Origin: Verrucomicrobiales bacterium | Lineage (GTDB): Bacteria > Verrucomicrobiota > Verrucomicrobiia > Verrucomicrobiales > DEV007 | Length of the DNA: 51,864 bases | Assembly (NCBI GenBank): GCA_022361255.1 | Contig: JAKSBG010000171.1 | Location: 1 to 51,864 of the forward strand | Direction: 5' to 3' | Part shown: positions 1 through 8,398 of the stretch, in pieces | Position numbering within the stretch: position 1 is the stretch's first letter | How the letters are laid out: each line of letters begins with the position of its first letter | The notes under the pieces: model-generated | What the model was told of the DNA's origin: nothing | Databases searched by the model: none | The model's input: only the letters and a program-made list of their open reading frames with translations | Position numbers and translations under genes: made by a program

Positions 1-84
1 ATCGCGGATCCCGACACTCCGGAAGAAGAGAGACAATCATTGAAAATGATTCTGGCAAAGCAGAATGCATGGAGGGCGACTTGA
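1..84 (+). CDS. C-terminal end of an unknown gene (5' truncated)
   Basis: Frame 1 is open from the window edge to a TGA at 82-84 and gives a 27-residue charged tail (IADPDTPEEERQSLKMILAK...). It stops shortly before the start of the next plus-strand gene, as expected in a tandem pair. There is too little sequence to name a family, and it could be a chance open frame. Confidence 0.4.
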   Translation: MADPDTPEEERQSLKMILAKQNAWRAT

Positions 85-115
85 TGCGACACGGGTTTTG
101 GGAGAGGTTCTTCAG

Positions 116-982
116 ATGAGTTGCTTGCCGTTGCAGATCCGGGTTTCTTTGATTTATCTGGTTGGACTTTTTTCGGTCCCGGAGGGGGTTTCAGGGGATT
201 ACAGCGGTCTGATTCTTCGGAAGATTGCTGAAATGCCGCGGTCGGGAGTTTATGCTTCCTATCGGAAAGACCTTCCCGAGGGGCAGCGGTTACGTGATTT
301 GGAGCAAACGGTGGGGGATCTTGGTGCTGCCTTAAAGGTCGGGCCGGGTGGAAAACTGAAAGTGAATCCCTCGGCAGCTGATAAATTGAGTTTTTGCTCC
401 AGCGCCACCTACCTGTTGTTCTGTGATGTTGTCGCTGAATTGCAGAGAGAGGGGATCGTTCCCTCTGATCGCCAGTTGAGCCGTGAGCTGGCTGATGTCG
501 GAGAAAGGGAGAAAGTGATAGCGGGAAAGATGGATGGTGTCGGCATTTTTGGGCACTGGAATGCAGATGGCCCGGGAACGGCAATGCTGTTTCACCGGCT
601 GGGACTGGGCAGGAATTTGTATGGCCTCGAACACGCGCGCCCCGGGGATTTTCTCAAAATCTTCTGGAATGAAAACATCGGAAAGGGGGAAAAGGGGCAC
701 CTCGTTGTTTTTCTTGGTATGAATTCTGCCGGCAATGCTGTGCAGGTTTGGTCGAGCAATCTTAAAAACTCAGACGGATCTTCCGGTTACGGTACAATGT
801 GGGTCGAAAAGGAGAGGATCAAGCGGGCTGTTCTCTCGAGATTGGAGCATCCTGAGAACCTTCATCGTTGGCTGAAGTTTTCAAATTCGGAGAAAACGAG
901 CGACTACCTGGTAAGGATTCGACAGACCGGTTCCACTGGAGAGGAAATGAAAAGAGCAGTCGGGGCGATCGATTTTCCGTAG
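116..982 (+). CDS. secreted papain-fold (NlpC/P60- or CHAP-like) hydrolase candidate
   Basis: The product is about 288 residues. I chose the ATG at 116, not the in-frame ATG at 65, because it follows a GGAGAGG sequence and starts directly on a hydrophobic signal-peptide-like segment (SLIYLVGLFSV). Around residue 98 there is FCSSATYLLF, a plausible nucleophile Cys at the head of a helix. About 90 residues later comes GDFLKIFWN followed by KGHLVVFLGM, the usual layout of the catalytic His strand in papain-like cell-wall hydrolases. This order, Cys helix then GD..., then GH.V.F, suggests an exported amidase or peptidase, but the overall sequence is not one I recognise. The gene may be the second of a tandem pair; the start of the following gene is preceded by an AT-rich gap. 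Confidence 0.65.
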   Translation: MSCLPLQIRVSLIYLVGLFSVPEGVSGDYSGLILRKIAEMPRSGVYASYRKDLPEGQRLRDLEQTVGDLGAALKVGPGGKLKVNPSAADKLSFCSSATYLLFCDVVAELQREGIVPSDRQLSRELADVGEREKVIAGKMDGVGIFGHWNADGPGTAMLFHRLGLGRNLYGLEHARPGDFLKIFWNENIGKGEKGHLVVFLGMNSAGNAVQVWSSNLKNSDGSSGYGTMWVEKERIKRAVLSRLEHPENLHRWLKFSNSEKTSDYLVRIRQTGSTGEEMKRAVGAIDFP

Positions 983-1034
983 CGCTCCCTGATTGCAATC
1001 CCGCATCAATAATACCGGGGAAGGGGAATTTTGG

Positions 1035-1115
1035 AAATTCCCTAAAAAACTAAAATAATGGCAAAAATTTTCGTTTAATTATTGTAAATATTTTAGATAT
1101 ACGTAATATTTCCAC
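1035..1115 (+). promoter_or_regulatory. AT-rich upstream region of the pyruvyl transferase gene
   Basis: The gap before the ATG at 1116 is much more AT-rich than its surroundings. It contains TTGTAA at 1083-1088 and TAATAT at 1104-1109, a loose -35/-10 pair with a short 15-nt spacer. The -10 would lie so close to the ATG that the mRNA would be almost leaderless, and no Shine-Dalgarno is visible. The exact promoter is uncertain. Confidence 0.25.
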
Positions 1116-2663
1116 ATGAGCCATAAGCGCAGTGGGGTAAAATTTGGGAAATTGGTTGATTCTTCAGCGAGCGTATCGACGAAGAGGAAAGCGGTTCCGG
1201 GGAGTTCTTCTCATCACCACCGCCCCGGATTGGACTGGCTTGGGCCTGTTGAAGAAACGAATCAGGTAACGACTCCCGCGAACGACGGTTTGCTGGTCGG
1301 CCCCGCAGACGGTTACCGGGTCGGGGATATGCTCCGACCTCACGTGTTAACTCGAGTCCTCAATTTCTCACGCTTCCGGTGTGCGGGGCTTCGGAGCGCT
1401 GATATGACAGGATTCGGCGGACACTCTGTGCGAAACTACGGGGAGAGCGCCCTGGAAATGACAGGAAAAGGCCTACGGATGATCCATTTCGGCGGAGAAA
1501 CTCTCGGAGGGGATCTCATTGAGAGTTATCGAGAAGTAAACGCAAACACCGGGCAGGGTGGTGAGGGGGAGCGTTTCGAGTCTCTTTCTGTTATCAGTGA
1601 CGAAGACCAGTTGCGCGAGTATGTGCGCAGAAGAACAGGCCAGTTGGATGACTTTGGCTATGTCCTGGCCCCGGACGGTGAATTCCACGGTGCTCGCACC
1701 AGCTTTCATGGAGTAGGCCTTGCTGAGCCGGATAAACTTAGCGACAATCGAAAAGAACGATTGTTGGAAGTGATGAGCAGGGCTGATTTCGTGGGCATCA
1801 GGGATGATGCAGGCTGCGAGTATCTCGAAGCAAATGGTATCAGAGTGCACCGGATGCCGTGCCCTCTCACGGCTTTGCCTCAGGTCTGTGCCAGACAACT
1901 CCGGGAGCACAGAGACAGTGATTCGCTCGAAGAAATGCGGCACCGTTTTCCTAACGGTTGGATTGCTGTGGAGATCGGGCAGGTGAAAGATGAGCAGTTC
2001 GCAAGGCTGACTCAGGCGTTGCGTAGCATTGCTGAAAAAGAGGATCTGGGCATCGTATTTTTCGACGCGACACATTGTGGGGAAAATGAGCCATCGTCCC
2101 GGATTCGAAAATGGGTGGAAGTATTTCCGGAGTGGATTGCTGCCGGATTTCCATCAGCAAATATATGGGAAGTGGCATCGATGCTTTTGCATGCCAGGCT
2201 GTATTGTGGAACCTCACTCGATTGTCGCATTATATGTATGTCTGCCGGAGTGGCCCGTATCAACATCCCGGTCGGTGAAAAGGCAACCCGCAGTTACTGC
2301 GAATTGTGGGAACACGACGATGTCCCTATTGAATTTTCTCCTGATGATACACTGGAGGAAGCAATTAATGAAGCGCTGCAGGTCGACCTGTCCATGCTGA
2401 GAAAGCATGCCAAGGGCCTTCACACGGCCTATTTCTCAGCATTGGAGGTTTTTTCACGAGAGACCGGCATCTATCCCAGGTTACTACCGGGAGAAGAAAA
2501 GTCCGAGCATCAGGCAGCTTCAGCAGTTTTGCATCATTTGCATGACGAATGGTTGAGCGATGAGAAGAGTCTCAAAAAATTTCGCAGACTGAACCGGAAG
2601 AAGAAGGGGATGTTCTCCGCGTTCAGCGCAAAGGTCGAATCACGCGAGAAATCTGCTACTTAA
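1116..2663 (+). CDS. polysaccharide pyruvyl transferase family protein
   Basis: This 515-residue protein resembles the polysaccharide pyruvyl transferase family, which adds ketal-linked pyruvate to sugars of exopolysaccharide or cell-wall polymers. A conserved-looking early segment (IHFGGETLGGDLIESYREV) matches the family's glycine-rich N-terminal motif. The core segment ADFVGIRDDAGCEYLEANGI followed by MPCPLTAL matches the highly typical pattern in which an Arg-containing strand precedes a helix and a D/C-P-x motif. The C-terminal half carries the GT-B-like second domain (IWEVASMLLHARLYCGTSLDC). Residues 1-60 are basic and Ser-rich with no clear signal peptide, so the enzyme is probably cytoplasmic. 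Its 3' end overlaps the convergent aldehyde dehydrogenase gene by 8 bp. No glycosyltransferase or polymer-export gene is adjacent, so its substrate cannot be inferred. Confidence 0.8.
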   Translation: MSHKRSGVKFGKLVDSSASVSTKRKAVPGSSSHHHRPGLDWLGPVEETNQVTTPANDGLLVGPADGYRVGDMLRPHVLTRVLNFSRFRCAGLRSADMTGFGGHSVRNYGESALEMTGKGLRMIHFGGETLGGDLIESYREVNANTGQGGEGERFESLSVISDEDQLREYVRRRTGQLDDFGYVLAPDGEFHGARTSFHGVGLAEPDKLSDNRKERLLEVMSRADFVGIRDDAGCEYLEANGIRVHRMPCPLTALPQVCARQLREHRDSDSLEEMRHRFPNGWIAVEIGQVKDEQFARLTQALRSIAEKEDLGIVFFDATHCGENEPSSRIRKWVEVFPEWIAAGFPSANIWEVASMLLHARLYCGTSLDCRIICMSAGVARINIPVGEKATRSYCELWEHDDVPIEFSPDDTLEEAINEALQVDLSMLRKHAKGLHTAYFSALEVFSRETGIYPRLLPGEEKSEHQAASAVLHHLHDEWLSDEKSLKKFRRLNRKKKGMFSAFSAKVESREKSAT

Positions 2664-4041
2664 GTATTTTGCGCAGTCTTTCGAGAGCGTTTTCGTATGG
2701 CGGTTCCAGCGTGAAAGGGTCTTTCCAAAAATACCGTTTTGTGACGGAACGTGAGTAAGTGAATGTCTCGAATCCGGCTTTGCCTCTGTAGCGCCCCATG
2801 CCGCTGGCGCCAACTCCTCCGAAGGGGAGGTCAAAGTTTGTCGCCTGTTTGATCACATCGTTATAGCAAATTGAACCGGAGGGCATTGATTGCGCAATCG
2901 ACTCACGAAATTTGCTGTTCCGGGAAAATATATAGAGGGCGAGTGGAGGGGGGAGCGCGCGCAGTTGCTTCAGCAAGTCGTCAATATCGTGGAAAGAAAC
3001 GACAGGCAATACCGGTCCAAAGATTTCCTGATTCATGGAGGCGTCCGTCCACTTGGCACGGGGAAGTAATTTGGGGGATATCTTCAGCGATTTGCGATTG
3101 TTGCCGCCTGTTTCATACACTGGCCCAACCACCACCTTCATAATCTCGTCAAACCTTCCCGGATCGATCATACGAGCGATGTCCTCTTCGCGATTGTTGC
3201 CATATCTTTCTTCCAACAGCTGGCGAATTTTGTCAGAGAGAGGCTTCCGGATCGATTCCTCGGCTGCTACAAAATCGGGTGCCATGCAGGTTTGTCCGGC
3301 ATTGAGGAATTTTCCGCTTACAATTCTTTCGGCAGATATATCGATGTCTGCAGTTCGGTCGACAATGCACGGTGATTTACCCCCCAGTTCGAGAACCACT
3401 GGAGAAAGATGTTTTGCAGCAGCTGCGGCGACGACCCGTCCCACTTTCTCTCCCCCCGTGAAGAAAAATAAGTCGAATGGTATCTCGAGCAGGGCGGATG
3501 CTACATCCGGACCTCCGGTGACGACAGTCGCATGAGCAGGCTCAAACACCTCGGAAACGATCTGTTTCAATATTGTAGATGTTGCCGGTGCCTTCTCGGA
3601 AGGTTTTAAGATAACGGTATTCCCGGAAGCAATCGCACCGATGAGGGGGCTGAGAGAAAGTTGAAAGGGGTAATTCCACGGGGCCATCGCGAGGACTGTG
3701 CCAAAGGGCTCTCGCCGGATTTCACTTTTTGCCGGTAGAAAGTAAAACGGGTTTCTGGCTTTTTCCGGCTTTACCCACCGCCTGAGCATCTTTCGGGTCC
3801 GTCGAATTTCATGGAGCAGAAAATAGACTTCGGAAACGTAGCTCTCGACTTCCGGTTTCCCGAGATCCGTTTGGAGGCATTTCAGAATTTCCCTCTCGGA
3901 ATCTCTGATCGTCTTCTCAAGTTTCCCGAATTTTTCCAGCCGGTATGCGACTGATTTTGTCGTCCCGGAAGCAAAGAAGTTCCGTTGGCTGTCGTGGAGT
4001 TCGGGAATGGTCAAGTGCGCTTTGTGTTTGTCTCCAGCCAT
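2656..4041 (-). CDS. aldH: aldehyde dehydrogenase (class 3-like), probably carotenoid aldehyde dehydrogenase
   Basis: This 461-residue NAD(P)-dependent aldehyde dehydrogenase has the class 3 (ALDH3/AlkH-like) layout. It shows the APWNYPFQLSLSPLIGAIA cofactor strand, FFTGGEKVG, the general-base region LELGGKSPCIV, and the catalytic Cys in FLNAGQTCMAPD; the substrate/cofactor loop EIFGPVLPV follows. The start ATG has a good ribosome site (GAAGAG). It lies divergently from the crtN-like gene with about 167 bp between starts. In staphyloxanthin biosynthesis an AldH oxidises 4,4'-diaponeurosporenal to the carboxylic acid, so this position strongly suggests the same job here, as a carotenoid aldehyde oxidising step before glycosylation. 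A general fatty-aldehyde role cannot be excluded from sequence alone. Confidence 0.88.
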   Translation of the reverse strand: MAGDKHKAHLTIPELHDSQRNFFASGTTKSVAYRLEKFGKLEKTIRDSEREILKCLQTDLGKPEVESYVSEVYFLLHEIRRTRKMLRRWVKPEKARNPFYFLPAKSEIRREPFGTVLAMAPWNYPFQLSLSPLIGAIASGNTVILKPSEKAPATSTILKQIVSEVFEPAHATVVTGGPDVASALLEIPFDLFFFTGGEKVGRVVAAAAAKHLSPVVLELGGKSPCIVDRTADIDISAERIVSGKFLNAGQTCMAPDFVAAEESIRKPLSDKIRQLLEERYGNNREEDIARMIDPGRFDEIMKVVVGPVYETGGNNRKSLKISPKLLPRAKWTDASMNQEIFGPVLPVVSFHDIDDLLKQLRALPPPLALYIFSRNSKFRESIAQSMPSGSICYNDVIKQATNFDLPFGGVGASGMGRYRGKAGFETFTYSRSVTKRYFWKDPFTLEPPYENALERLRKILK

Positions 4042-4208
4042 ACTCTTCAGGTTGTCTTATCTGATTACGTTTCGAATGCGCGTGACGGGCATGCGTTTTC
4101 TGCTGCATCCGAAGTGGCTCGGCACGCGTTTCAGAATCAGTGCTTTTGATTCCTCGCCCCAGGCGGCCTGGGAAGCACACATCATTCACGCTAAAGAAGG
4201 GTTGCCCC

Positions 4209-5771
4209 ATGTCCACTCCTGAAAAGAGAGCCAACGAGTCGGTATATTACAATTATTCGAGACCTCCAAAAGTAGTTATCGTTGGCGGTGGCCCGGGTGG
4301 GGTGGCCAGTGCGCTTCTTCTCGCCAGTCGAGGATTCAACGTCCATCTCTACGAAAAACAGAATCGCCTGGGAGGTCGAACCGGGGCCATTGAAGAGAAG
4401 GGGTATAAGTTCGATATCGGTCCGACATTTCTCATGATGAAGGATCTACTCGACAGGATCTTTGAAGAGGCGGGTAAGAATTCAACTGACTATCTGACGA
4501 ACGTGAAGCTCGATCCAATGTATGAGCTCCATCTCCCGGATAAAGTGTTCACAGCCTACTCCGATCCCTCCAAAACCAAACAGGAAATTGAGCGACTCTA
4601 CCCCGGAAAAGGCAGTGGGTTTGACCAGTTTCTAAAAACGGAAGGGGAGCGACTCCGAAGGCTCCTTCCTGCTCTGCAAATGGATTTTTCTTCGCCGGTC
4701 AGTGCTCTGTCCCCGTCGCTCCTGCCCACTATACCTCACCTTTCTTTGGGGCGATCCGTGTTTGATAATTTGAATCGCTATTTCAATGATCCGGAACTGG
4801 CATTGCTTTTTTCTTTCCAGAGCAAATATCTGGGAATGTCGGCTTGGGACTGTCCGGGAGCGTTCGCGATGCTGTCTTACATGGAGCATGCCCACGGGAT
4901 CTACCACACCATGGGCGGGCTCTGTGAAATTCCGGTTGCACTGGGGAGGGCGGCAGAGGATGTCGGGGCTCGAATTCACACCGGTACTCCAGTGCGCCAG
5001 TTAGTGTTGAATGGTCGAAAGGTTACCGGAGTGGAGCTGGAGAACGGTGAAGTCGTCGAAGCGGACCAGGTCATTGTGAATGCCGACTTTGGACATGCAA
5101 TGAAACATCTCGTTCCACGCGGGGCGCTCAAAAAATATACTCCGAAGAAGCTGGGGCGCATGAAATACTCATGCTCTACTTTTATGATGCATCTGGGCGT
5201 CAAGAGGCAGTATGATTTGCCACACCATACGATTGTATTCGCAAAAGACTACAAGAAGAACGTGGATGAAATATTTACCAACGGGCTTGAGTCAAGCGAC
5301 ATCTCTTTCTACATCCGCAATGCAGGGGTTTCAGATCCGACTCTGGCGCCAGAGGGGAAATCAAGTCTGTATATACTTGTTCCGACACCTAATCTTGATG
5401 CGGGCATCGATTGGGATGCTGCAAAAAACCGGTATCGACGTCTCGTTTTTGAGGGGCTGCGCGAGCGCTTTGGTATTGATGATCTGGAGGAGAATATCGA
5501 AGTGGAGAAGGTGTTTACTCCCAAAACCTGGGAGCAGGATTTAGACATCTTCAAGGGTGCTACTTTCAATCTTTCTCACTGCCTGAGCCAGATGGCATTC
5601 AACCGTCCGCGAAACCGGTTTGAGGATCTCGAAAACTGTTTTCTGGTCGGAGGCGGGACACATCCCGGAAGCGGGTTGCCGACCATCTTCGAATCTGCAA
5701 GGATCTCATCCAATCTCATTTCAGACGGATACGGGGTGGCCTACCCGAGCCGTGAAGCTGCAGCGCTATGA
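4209..5771 (+). CDS. crtN: CrtN-like diapophytoene desaturase (carotenoid desaturase)
   Basis: The product is about 520 residues and belongs to the CrtI/CrtN flavoprotein amine-oxidase superfamily. A dinucleotide-binding motif lies near the N-terminus (VIVGGGPGGVASALLLASRG, then YEKQNRLGGRTG), followed by FDIGPTFLMM. The C-terminal carotenoid-desaturase signature is GGGTHPGSGLPTIFESARIS. The start at 4209 is preferred over the upstream ATG at 4140 because AAGAAGG lies about 8 nt before it and the FAD motif then falls at the usual place. It would introduce double bases into the C30 backbone dehydrosqualene (or C40 phytoene; sequence alone does not separate them). Its stop overlaps the next start by ATGA, indicating translational coupling. 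The C30 assignment rests on the crtQ- and crtO-like genes that follow. Confidence 0.88.
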   Translation: MSTPEKRANESVYYNYSRPPKVVIVGGGPGGVASALLLASRGFNVHLYEKQNRLGGRTGAIEEKGYKFDIGPTFLMMKDLLDRIFEEAGKNSTDYLTNVKLDPMYELHLPDKVFTAYSDPSKTKQEIERLYPGKGSGFDQFLKTEGERLRRLLPALQMDFSSPVSALSPSLLPTIPHLSLGRSVFDNLNRYFNDPELALLFSFQSKYLGMSAWDCPGAFAMLSYMEHAHGIYHTMGGLCEIPVALGRAAEDVGARIHTGTPVRQLVLNGRKVTGVELENGEVVEADQVIVNADFGHAMKHLVPRGALKKYTPKKLGRMKYSCSTFMMHLGVKRQYDLPHHTIVFAKDYKKNVDEIFTNGLESSDISFYIRNAGVSDPTLAPEGKSSLYILVPTPNLDAGIDWDAAKNRYRRLVFEGLRERFGIDDLEENIEVEKVFTPKTWEQDLDIFKGATFNLSHCLSQMAFNRPRNRFEDLENCFLVGGGTHPGSGLPTIFESARISSNLISDGYGVAYPSREAAAL

Positions 5772-7282
5772 GTTTATTTACCCCGTGCGGAAAAAGCGCT
5801 GTTGTTATTGGAGCAGGACTGGGCGGGCTTTCCGCAGCCATTTCCCTGAGAGTGAAGGGATACGACGTAACTCTAGTGGAGAAAAACAACCATGTGGGTG
5901 GAAAACTGAATGAGAGGGATGTGGACGGGTTTTCTTTCGATCTGGGGCCTTCGATCTTCACGTTGCCTCATATTTTTCGTGATCTCTTCCGGCGCGCAGG
6001 TAAGAACATGGAGGACTATCTTTCGCTTGAGCGCGTTACTCCACACTGGAGAAATTTTTTCGAAGACGGAATCAGACTGGACCTCTACGAAGAGCCGCAG
6101 TTGATGCAGGATGAATTGAAAAAGCTCGACGGTGACCCGGACAAAAACTGGAACGACTTACAATCGTTCCTCTCGTATGCGAGACAGCAATATCATCTGA
6201 TAGACGAAGGATACTTTCGGAGGGGGCTGGATACTTTGCGGGAGATGTTGAGCCACTACGGTCTTCTCCGCCTCGCCGGTCAATTCGACTGTCGGAAAAC
6301 GATGTCAGAAAGAATCGAGTATCACTTTTCCGACCCCTATTTGCGGTCCGTGTTCGAGTACTTCATCAAGTATGTTGGTTCGTCAGCAAAGGATGCTCCC
6401 GGCTACATGAATATGATGCCGGTGATTCAGTATGACTACGGCCTCTGGTATGTGAAAGGCGGGCTTTATGAACTGGCAAGGGCCTTGAAAAGACTCGTGG
6501 ATGAACTCGACATCGAACTGCAACTTGGTTCGGAAACAAAAACGATCGAGCGAAGTGGGGACGGAAAAATGGTAACAAAGGTTGTCGTCGAAAACGGGGA
6601 AAAGATCGAGGCTGACCTGGTGGTTTGTAACATGGAGGCAGTACCAGCATACCGGTATCTGCTTCGCGAATCGGAAGGATTTCTGAACAAGTTGGAGAGA
6701 CGGTTTTCCCCTGCTTGCTCAGGGCTGGTGATTCACGTGGGGACAGATCGAGTGTATGATCAGTTGGCGCATCACAATTTCTTCTTTTCGGCCGATCAGG
6801 ACGGCCATTTTGATTCCGTATTCCAGCGGGGGGAGCTTCCCGAAGACCCAACGATTTATCTTGTCGCCCCTACGAGAACTGACGCATCAAAAGCACCTGA
6901 GGGATGTGACAATCTGAAGATTCTTCCGCACGTTCCACCCATTGATCCCGACCATCCATTGTCTAATTCCGACTACGAGGGTTTCAAAGAACGAGTGCTC
7001 ATCAAGCTCGAAAAAATGGGCCTTTCTGACCTTCGCAGGCATATCGTTGTAGAAGACACTCTGACTCCCGTCGATATCGAAAAAATGTACCGGTCTAACC
7101 GGGGCTCAATTTATGGGGTGGTGAGTGACTGGAGGAAAAACCGGGGCTTCAAAATACCGAAGCAATCGTCAAAATATCGAAATCTTTTTTTTACCGGAGG
7201 GAGTATCAATCCGGGAGGAGGAATGCCAATGGCAGTGCTGTGCGGGCAGAAGGTGGCAGACCGGATCGCTGACGCAAATTAG
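5768..7282 (+). CDS. crtP: CrtP/CrtNb-like diapocarotenoid oxidase (desaturase paralog)
   Basis: This second CrtI-family flavoprotein (504 residues) has the N-terminal FAD motif VIGAGLGGLSAAISLRVKGY with EKNNHVGGKLNE, then DLGPSIFTLP. Its C-terminal motif GGSINPGGGMPMAVLCG differs from that of the preceding desaturase. In Staphylococcus-type pathways the second desaturase paralog (CrtP/CrtNb) is a terminal methyl oxidase producing the aldehyde that AldH takes to the acid. With aldH, crtQ- and crtO-like genes around it, that is the best role. It starts within the stop of the crtN-like gene (ATGA) and is followed after 6 bp by the glycosyltransferase, so these genes are cotranscribed. A second desaturation step rather than oxidation is the main alternative. 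Confidence 0.82.
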   Translation: MSLFTPCGKSAVVIGAGLGGLSAAISLRVKGYDVTLVEKNNHVGGKLNERDVDGFSFDLGPSIFTLPHIFRDLFRRAGKNMEDYLSLERVTPHWRNFFEDGIRLDLYEEPQLMQDELKKLDGDPDKNWNDLQSFLSYARQQYHLIDEGYFRRGLDTLREMLSHYGLLRLAGQFDCRKTMSERIEYHFSDPYLRSVFEYFIKYVGSSAKDAPGYMNMMPVIQYDYGLWYVKGGLYELARALKRLVDELDIELQLGSETKTIERSGDGKMVTKVVVENGEKIEADLVVCNMEAVPAYRYLLRESEGFLNKLERRFSPACSGLVIHVGTDRVYDQLAHHNFFFSADQDGHFDSVFQRGELPEDPTIYLVAPTRTDASKAPEGCDNLKILPHVPPIDPDHPLSNSDYEGFKERVLIKLEKMGLSDLRRHIVVEDTLTPVDIEKMYRSNRGSIYGVVSDWRKNRGFKIPKQSSKYRNLFFTGGSINPGGGMPMAVLCGQKVADRIADAN

Positions 7283-7288
7283 GAAATC

Positions 7289-8398
7289 ATGGGACTGCTT
7301 CTTCTGATTCCTTTGGCGGTAGCTCTGCTTTGCTGGCTTTCGGCATGGGCAATGTTTCGACATCTCGTAAAAGAGAATGAGCACCGCCAGTCCGTGATGC
7401 GGGGGACAGTGGAGATCAGCGTGGTGATTCCCGCGCGTAACGAAGAGGAAAATCTCCGCCGGCTCCTTCCAGCGCTGGCAAATCAGGACTACCCGTTCCG
7501 TGAAATCATTGTGGTCGACGATGAGTCGAACGATCGCACCTTCTCGGTAGCGAAAGAGGGAGGGGCGAAGGTTGTTTCCGGGAGGAAATTGCCTGAAGGT
7601 TGGAACGGGAAACCGTGGGCTCTGAAACAGGGGCGGGAAGCAGCAGCAGGGGACTGGCTTTTGTTTCTTGATGCTGACACGATTCCGCTTCCCGGTTTTG
7701 CTTTGGAGTTGGTGCAGCTTGCTCAACCCGGCGTTTCTGCAATCTCCTTCTGTCCCTACCACCGCATCGAGTCTTGTTATGAGAATTTATCGGCTTTCTT
7801 CCAGCTCTCGATGGTTGTTGGTACGAACGCCTTTGGATGGAGAGGGGATCGAGCTCCACAGATTGAGTTCGTCGGACAGTGCTTGTTTGTCAGAGCGGAA
7901 GACTATGACCGTGCCGGAGGACATGAATCAGTAAAAGCGATGGTACTGGAGAATTTCCATCTCGCGCATCAGTTCAGATCTCTGGGAATGCAATGCAGGA
8001 CATACTCAGGAAAAAATCGTATCGAGATGCGAATGTATCCAGATGGTTTTACGTCTATGAGAAACGGATGGCTGAAAGGGTTTTCATCCGGTGCTGAATC
8101 AACCCCGGCACCTGCCCTGGTATCGATTTCGGTATGGTTTACCGGGCTGTCTATTGTGATCGTGTCACTCGTCCTTCTGCCTTTCCTGCCCGCTGTTGCC
8201 TCTGCTTTTTCCTTAGTGCTTTATCTTTTATATGCTGTTCAATGCGCCGTTTTCTTTCGGCGCACTGGCAACTATTCTCTTCTCACAGCGTTCATGTTTC
8301 CGGTAACCTTTCTCTTTTTTCTGGCAGTTTTTATACATGGCTGTAACCGGAGGGCTAGAGGGGCCGCTTCACTGTGGAAAGGTCGTGATGTGGCTTAA
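7289..8398 (+). CDS. crtQ: CrtQ-like family 2 glycosyltransferase
   Basis: This 369-residue membrane-anchored GT2 enzyme starts with a hydrophobic N-terminal segment. A GT-A domain follows: ISVVIPARNEEENLRRLL, IIVVDDESNDRT (nucleotide-binding Asp pair) and LLFLDADTIP (DXD-type metal site). The segment LPEGWNGKPWALKQG is typical of the CrtQ / hydroxyacyl-carotenoid glycosyltransferase group. Two to three transmembrane segments form the C-terminus (from about residue 280). It would transfer a sugar to the carotenoid carboxyl group, as CrtQ does with glucose in staphyloxanthin. A clear ribosome site (AGGA, 5 nt before ATG) is present. The 3' end overlaps the acyltransferase gene by 11 bp. Confidence 0.85.
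   Translation: MGLLLLIPLAVALLCWLSAWAMFRHLVKENEHRQSVMRGTVEISVVIPARNEEENLRRLLPALANQDYPFREIIVVDDESNDRTFSVAKEGGAKVVSGRKLPEGWNGKPWALKQGREAAAGDWLLFLDADTIPLPGFALELVQLAQPGVSAISFCPYHRIESCYENLSAFFQLSMVVGTNAFGWRGDRAPQIEFVGQCLFVRAEDYDRAGGHESVKAMVLENFHLAHQFRSLGMQCRTYSGKNRIEMRMYPDGFTSMRNGWLKGFSSGAESTPAPALVSISVWFTGLSIVIVSLVLLPFLPAVASAFSLVLYLLYAVQCAVFFRRTGNYSLLTAFMFPVTFLFFLAVFIHGCNRRARGAASLWKGRDVA

Noticed and set aside
1116-2663. Pyruvyl transferase as part of the carotenoid pathway
   Set aside because: It is convergent with aldH and no pyruvylation step is known for these carotenoids; adjacency alone is not sufficient.
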